DNA of 6,383 nucleotides from assembly GCA_023452965.1 (NCBI GenBank), contig JAEXUU010000260.1, forward strand, positions 1 to 6,383. The letters run 5' to 3'. The notes under the pieces were generated by a model. The model made no database searches. It was not told the DNA's origin and was given only the letters and a program-made list of their open reading frames with translations. Position 1 is the stretch's first letter, and each line of letters starts with the position of its first letter. The translations under genes were made by a program, and so were the position numbers. The stretch comes from Pseudomonadota bacterium (GTDB taxonomy: Bacteria; Pseudomonadota; Alphaproteobacteria; Rhizobiales; Beijerinckiaceae). Shown here in pieces: positions 4,289 through 6,383 of the stretch.

Positions 4289-5119
4289 ATGACACGCTGC
4301 TTCATCATCGGCCATCCCGTCGCCCATTCGCGCTCGCCCATGATCCATGGCCATTGGCTCGCCGAGCATGGCCTGGGCGGCAGCTATGAGCGCGTCGACG
4401 TGCCGCCGGGCGAGGTCGCTGCCTTCCTCGACCGCATCCGTTCGGGAGAATTCGCCGGCGGCAATGTCACCGTGCCGAACAAGGAAGCGGTGCTGCCGCT
4501 GCTCGACCATGTCAGCGAAACCGCGCGGCGCATGGGCGCCGTCAATACGATCTGGATGGAGGACGGCAAGCTCCATGGCGACAATACCGACGCCTTCGGC
4601 TTCCTCGCCCATCTCGATGATCGCGTGCCCGGCTGGGACAGCAGGGTCGGGACGGCGCTGATCCTCGGTGCCGGCGGTGCGGCCCGTGCCGTCGTCCATG
4701 GTCTTGCCGAGCGCGGCGTCGGCCGCATCGTCCTGGTCAATCGCAGTCCGGCGCGGGCGCAGGAGCTCGCCGCCGAGTTTGGCGCGAACGTCGAGGCGCG
4801 CGGCTGGGGCGAGGCTGACGGGCTGGTCGCGGTGAGCGATCTCATCGTCAACACCACCTCGCTCGGCATGCAGGGCCAGCCGCCGCTCGAACTTGATCTA
4901 GCCGGCCTGAGGCCGGGAACGATCGTCGATGACATCGTCTACGTGCCGCTGGAGACCGCCTTGCTCGCCGGGGCGCGGGCGCGCGGCGGCCTGCCTGTCG
5001 ACGGGCTCGGCATGCTATTGCATCAGGCGATCCCCGGCTTCGAGCGCTGGTTCGGCGTGCGCCCGCAGGTGACGCCGGCACTGCGGGCCCGGCTCGAAGC
5101 CGACATCCCGGCGGCTTAG
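4289..5119 (+). CDS. aroE: Shikimate dehydrogenase (NADP+)
   Basis: AroE reduces 3-dehydroshikimate to shikimate with NADPH, the fourth step of the shikimate pathway to aromatic amino acids. The 276-residue product has the standard two-domain layout. Shikimate-binding HSRSPMIH lies at 13-20, and NVTVPNKE contains the catalytic Lys65. GDNTDAFGF has its aspartate at 101. The Rossmann loop GAGGAARA at 127-134 marks the NADP domain, and the C-terminal LLHQAIPGFERWFG helix is also typical. The ATG is 17 nt after the maf stop without an obvious Shine-Dalgarno sequence, so it may depend on coupling with maf. No missing residues were noticed. Confidence 0.97.
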   Translation: MTRCFIIGHPVAHSRSPMIHGHWLAEHGLGGSYERVDVPPGEVAAFLDRIRSGEFAGGNVTVPNKEAVLPLLDHVSETARRMGAVNTIWMEDGKLHGDNTDAFGFLAHLDDRVPGWDSRVGTALILGAGGAARAVVHGLAERGVGRIVLVNRSPARAQELAAEFGANVEARGWGEADGLVAVSDLIVNTTSLGMQGQPPLELDLAGLRPGTIVDDIVYVPLETALLAGARARGGLPVDGLGMLLHQAIPGFERWFGVRPQVTPALRARLEADIPAA

Positions 5120-5120
5120 C

Positions 5121-5125
5121 GGAGG
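5121..5125 (+). promoter_or_regulatory. Strong ribosome binding site of coaE
   Basis: GGAGG lies 6 nt before the coaE ATG and directly after the aroE TAG. It is the best Shine-Dalgarno match in the operon. Confidence 0.7.
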
Positions 5126-5131
5126 CGGAGC

Positions 5132-5743
5132 ATGACCTTCCTGCTCGGACTGACCGGCTCGCTCGGCATGGGCAAGTCGACGACCTCGGAGATGTTCCGT
5201 GCCGAGGGGGTGCCGGTCTACGACGCCGATCAGGCCGTACACCGACTCTATTCCGGTGCCGCCGCTTCCGAGATCGAGGCAGCCTTTCCCGGGGTCGTCG
5301 TCGATGGCGTGGTCGACCGGACGAAGCTCTCCGCCGCGGTGCTTGGCCGCCCCGAAGCGCTGACCAAGCTCGAGGCGATCATTCATCCGCTGGTCCGGGG
5401 CGAAGAGCAGGCCTTCCTGGCGCAGTGCCGCAAGGATGGGGCGGACGTTGCCGTCCTCGACATACCCTTGCTGTTCGAGACCGGCGGCGAGGGCCGCTGC
5501 GACGCCGTCGTCGTCATCACCGCTCCGGTTGAGGTCCAGCGTGCCCGGGTGCTCGCCCGACCCGGCATCACAGAGGAAAAATTCGAGGCGATCCTCGCCC
5601 GGCAGATGCCCGATACCGAGAAGCGGCGGCGCGCCCACTTCCTTGTGGACACCTCGCGCGGCCTTCTGGCGGCGCGGCGGCAGGTCCATTCTATCCTCGT
5701 GGCGTTGGCCGGCCGTCCCGGCCGCGGCGAGCGGAGAGGCTGA
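5132..5743 (+). CDS. coaE: Dephospho-CoA kinase
   Basis: CoaE phosphorylates the 3'-hydroxyl of dephospho-CoA with ATP, the last step of coenzyme A synthesis. The 203-residue product is of normal length. It starts with a classic Walker [10 protein letters not shown] at 9-17 (Lys15). [10 protein letters not shown] at 31-40, IIHPLV at 83-88 and DIPLLFE at 110-116 follow, all conserved in the substrate-binding and lid regions; RQMP at 157-160 is the usual late motif. The arginine- and glycine-rich tail (RPGRGERRG) is not conserved, and its coding sequence doubles as the ribosome site of dnaQ. It is separated from aroE by 12 nt and from dnaQ by 2 nt. Confidence 0.96.
   Translation: MTFLLGLTGSLGMGKSTTSEMFRAEGVPVYDADQAVHRLYSGAAASEIEAAFPGVVVDGVVDRTKLSAAVLGRPEALTKLEAIIHPLVRGEEQAFLAQCRKDGADVAVLDIPLLFETGGEGRCDAVVVITAPVEVQRARVLARPGITEEKFEAILARQMPDTEKRRRAHFLVDTSRGLLAARRQVHSILVALAGRPGRGERRG
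5733..5739 (+). promoter_or_regulatory. Ribosome binding site of dnaQ inside the coaE 3' end
   Basis: GGAGAGG lies 6 nt before the GTG at 5746, within the last codons of coaE. It supports the GTG as the dnaQ start. Confidence 0.6.
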
Positions 5744-5745
5744 AC

Positions 5746-6383
5746 GTGCGCGAGATCGTTCTCGATACCGAGACCACCGGCGTCGAGCCGCTGAAGGGCG
5801 ACCGCATCGTCGAGATCGGCTGCGTCGAGCTGGTCAATCACTGCCCGACCGGCCGCAACTATCACATCTACATCAATCCCGAGCGGGACATGCCGGAAGG
5901 CGCCTTCAGGGTGCACGGGCTGTCCGAGGCCTTCCTCTCCGACAAGCCGGTCTTCGCCACCATCGCCGGCGAGTTCGCCGCCTTCATCGCGGACGCCAAG
6001 CTGGTCATCCACAACGCCGCCTTCGACGTCGGCTTCATCAACATGGAGTTCGGCCGGCTCGGCCTGCCGCCGATCGTTCCGGCGCTGGTGGTCGACACGC
6101 TCGCCATGGCGCGGCGCAAGCATCCCGGCGCCAGCAACAGCCTCGATGCGCTCTGCTCGCGCTATGGCATCGACAACAGCCGCCGCACCAAGCATGGCGC
6201 GCTGCTCGACTCCGAGATCCTGGCCGAGGTCTATATCGAGCTGATCGGCGGCAAGCAGACCAGCCTCGGCCTCGGTTCGGAACTGGCCGGAAGGCCGGGC
6301 GCCGGCCTTGCTGCCGCGATCGAGCGGCCGGTCCGGCTTCGTCCTTTGGCGCCGCGGCACTCGGACGAGGAGCGCGCGGCGCA
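5746..6383 (+). CDS. dnaQ: DNA polymerase III epsilon subunit, 3'-5' exonuclease (truncated by window edge)
   Basis: DnaQ is the proofreading subunit of the replicative polymerase core. The frame opens at GTG 5746 (MREIVLDTETTG) and has no stop through position 6383, giving 212 full codons plus two bases. Exo I is DTETTG, with Asp7 and Glu9. Exo II is HNAAFDVGF, with Asp94. Exo III-epsilon is KHGALLDSE, with His150 and Asp155 in the HxxxxD form used by DnaQ. All four metal ligands and the general-base histidine are therefore present. QTSLGL at 171-176 corresponds to the clamp-binding motif that tethers epsilon to the beta sliding clamp. The visible C-terminal part beyond about 180 is low-complexity Ala/Arg/Gly-rich linker leading toward the polymerase-binding tail, whose end is off-window. 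It is co-directional with coaE, 2 nt away, and lies about 3 kb from the putative origin. Confidence 0.96.
   Translation, partial: MREIVLDTETTGVEPLKGDRIVEIGCVELVNHCPTGRNYHIYINPERDMPEGAFRVHGLSEAFLSDKPVFATIAGEFAAFIADAKLVIHNAAFDVGFINMEFGRLGLPPIVPALVVDTLAMARRKHPGASNSLDALCSRYGIDNSRRTKHGALLDSEILAEVYIELIGGKQTSLGLGSELAGRPGAGLAAAIERPVRLRPLAPRHSDEERAA

Overview
The window comes from the chromosome of a high-GC alphaproteobacterium. The gene order and protein sequences fit the Hyphomicrobiales (Rhizobiales), with a Bosea/Methylobacterium-like flavour. That finer placement is an impression, not a computed result. It holds two divergent, tightly packed gene sets around one roughly 430-bp non-coding spacer. 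There are no mobile elements, tRNA or rRNA genes, or CRISPR arrays.

Left arm, minus strand (1-2359): hemE (uroporphyrinogen decarboxylase) is followed 12 nt later by hemJ (protoporphyrinogen IX oxidase), so two heme biosynthesis steps are translationally close. A 226-bp gap with a candidate promoter and a C-rich leader then leads into rho, cut by the window edge after 223 codons. Right arm, plus strand (2821-6383): ppsR (PPDK/PEP synthase regulatory kinase-phosphorylase), maf (nucleotide pyrophosphatase), aroE (shikimate dehydrogenase), coaE (dephospho-CoA kinase) and dnaQ (Pol III epsilon proofreading subunit, cut by the right edge) form one apparent operon. Its junctions run from a 4-bp overlap to a 17-nt gap.

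The centre (about 2390-2820) is the most interesting part. In alphaproteobacteria the chromosomal replication origin typically lies beside hemE, and this spacer has the matching anatomy. It contains a 73% A+T tract, DnaA-box-like nonamers (two of them 11 bp apart), a perfect CtrA site (TTAA-N7-TTAAC) with a degenerate second copy, and a 12/13 IHF match. It also has seven GANTC (CcrM methylation) sites, a 15/16 match to the ParB-binding site parS, and several short palindromes. Genes on both sides are transcribed away from it, as expected if bidirectional forks start here. I read it as oriC with an embedded parS. The single base by which this parS departs from consensus creates a GANTC site, so CcrM methylation could touch a segregation site. 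That last point is inference.

The genes do not form one pathway. Their linkage reflects the conserved gene neighbourhood of the alphaproteobacterial origin: heme synthesis and transcription termination on one side, and carbon-flux control, nucleotide sanitation, aromatic and CoA synthesis, and replication fidelity on the other.
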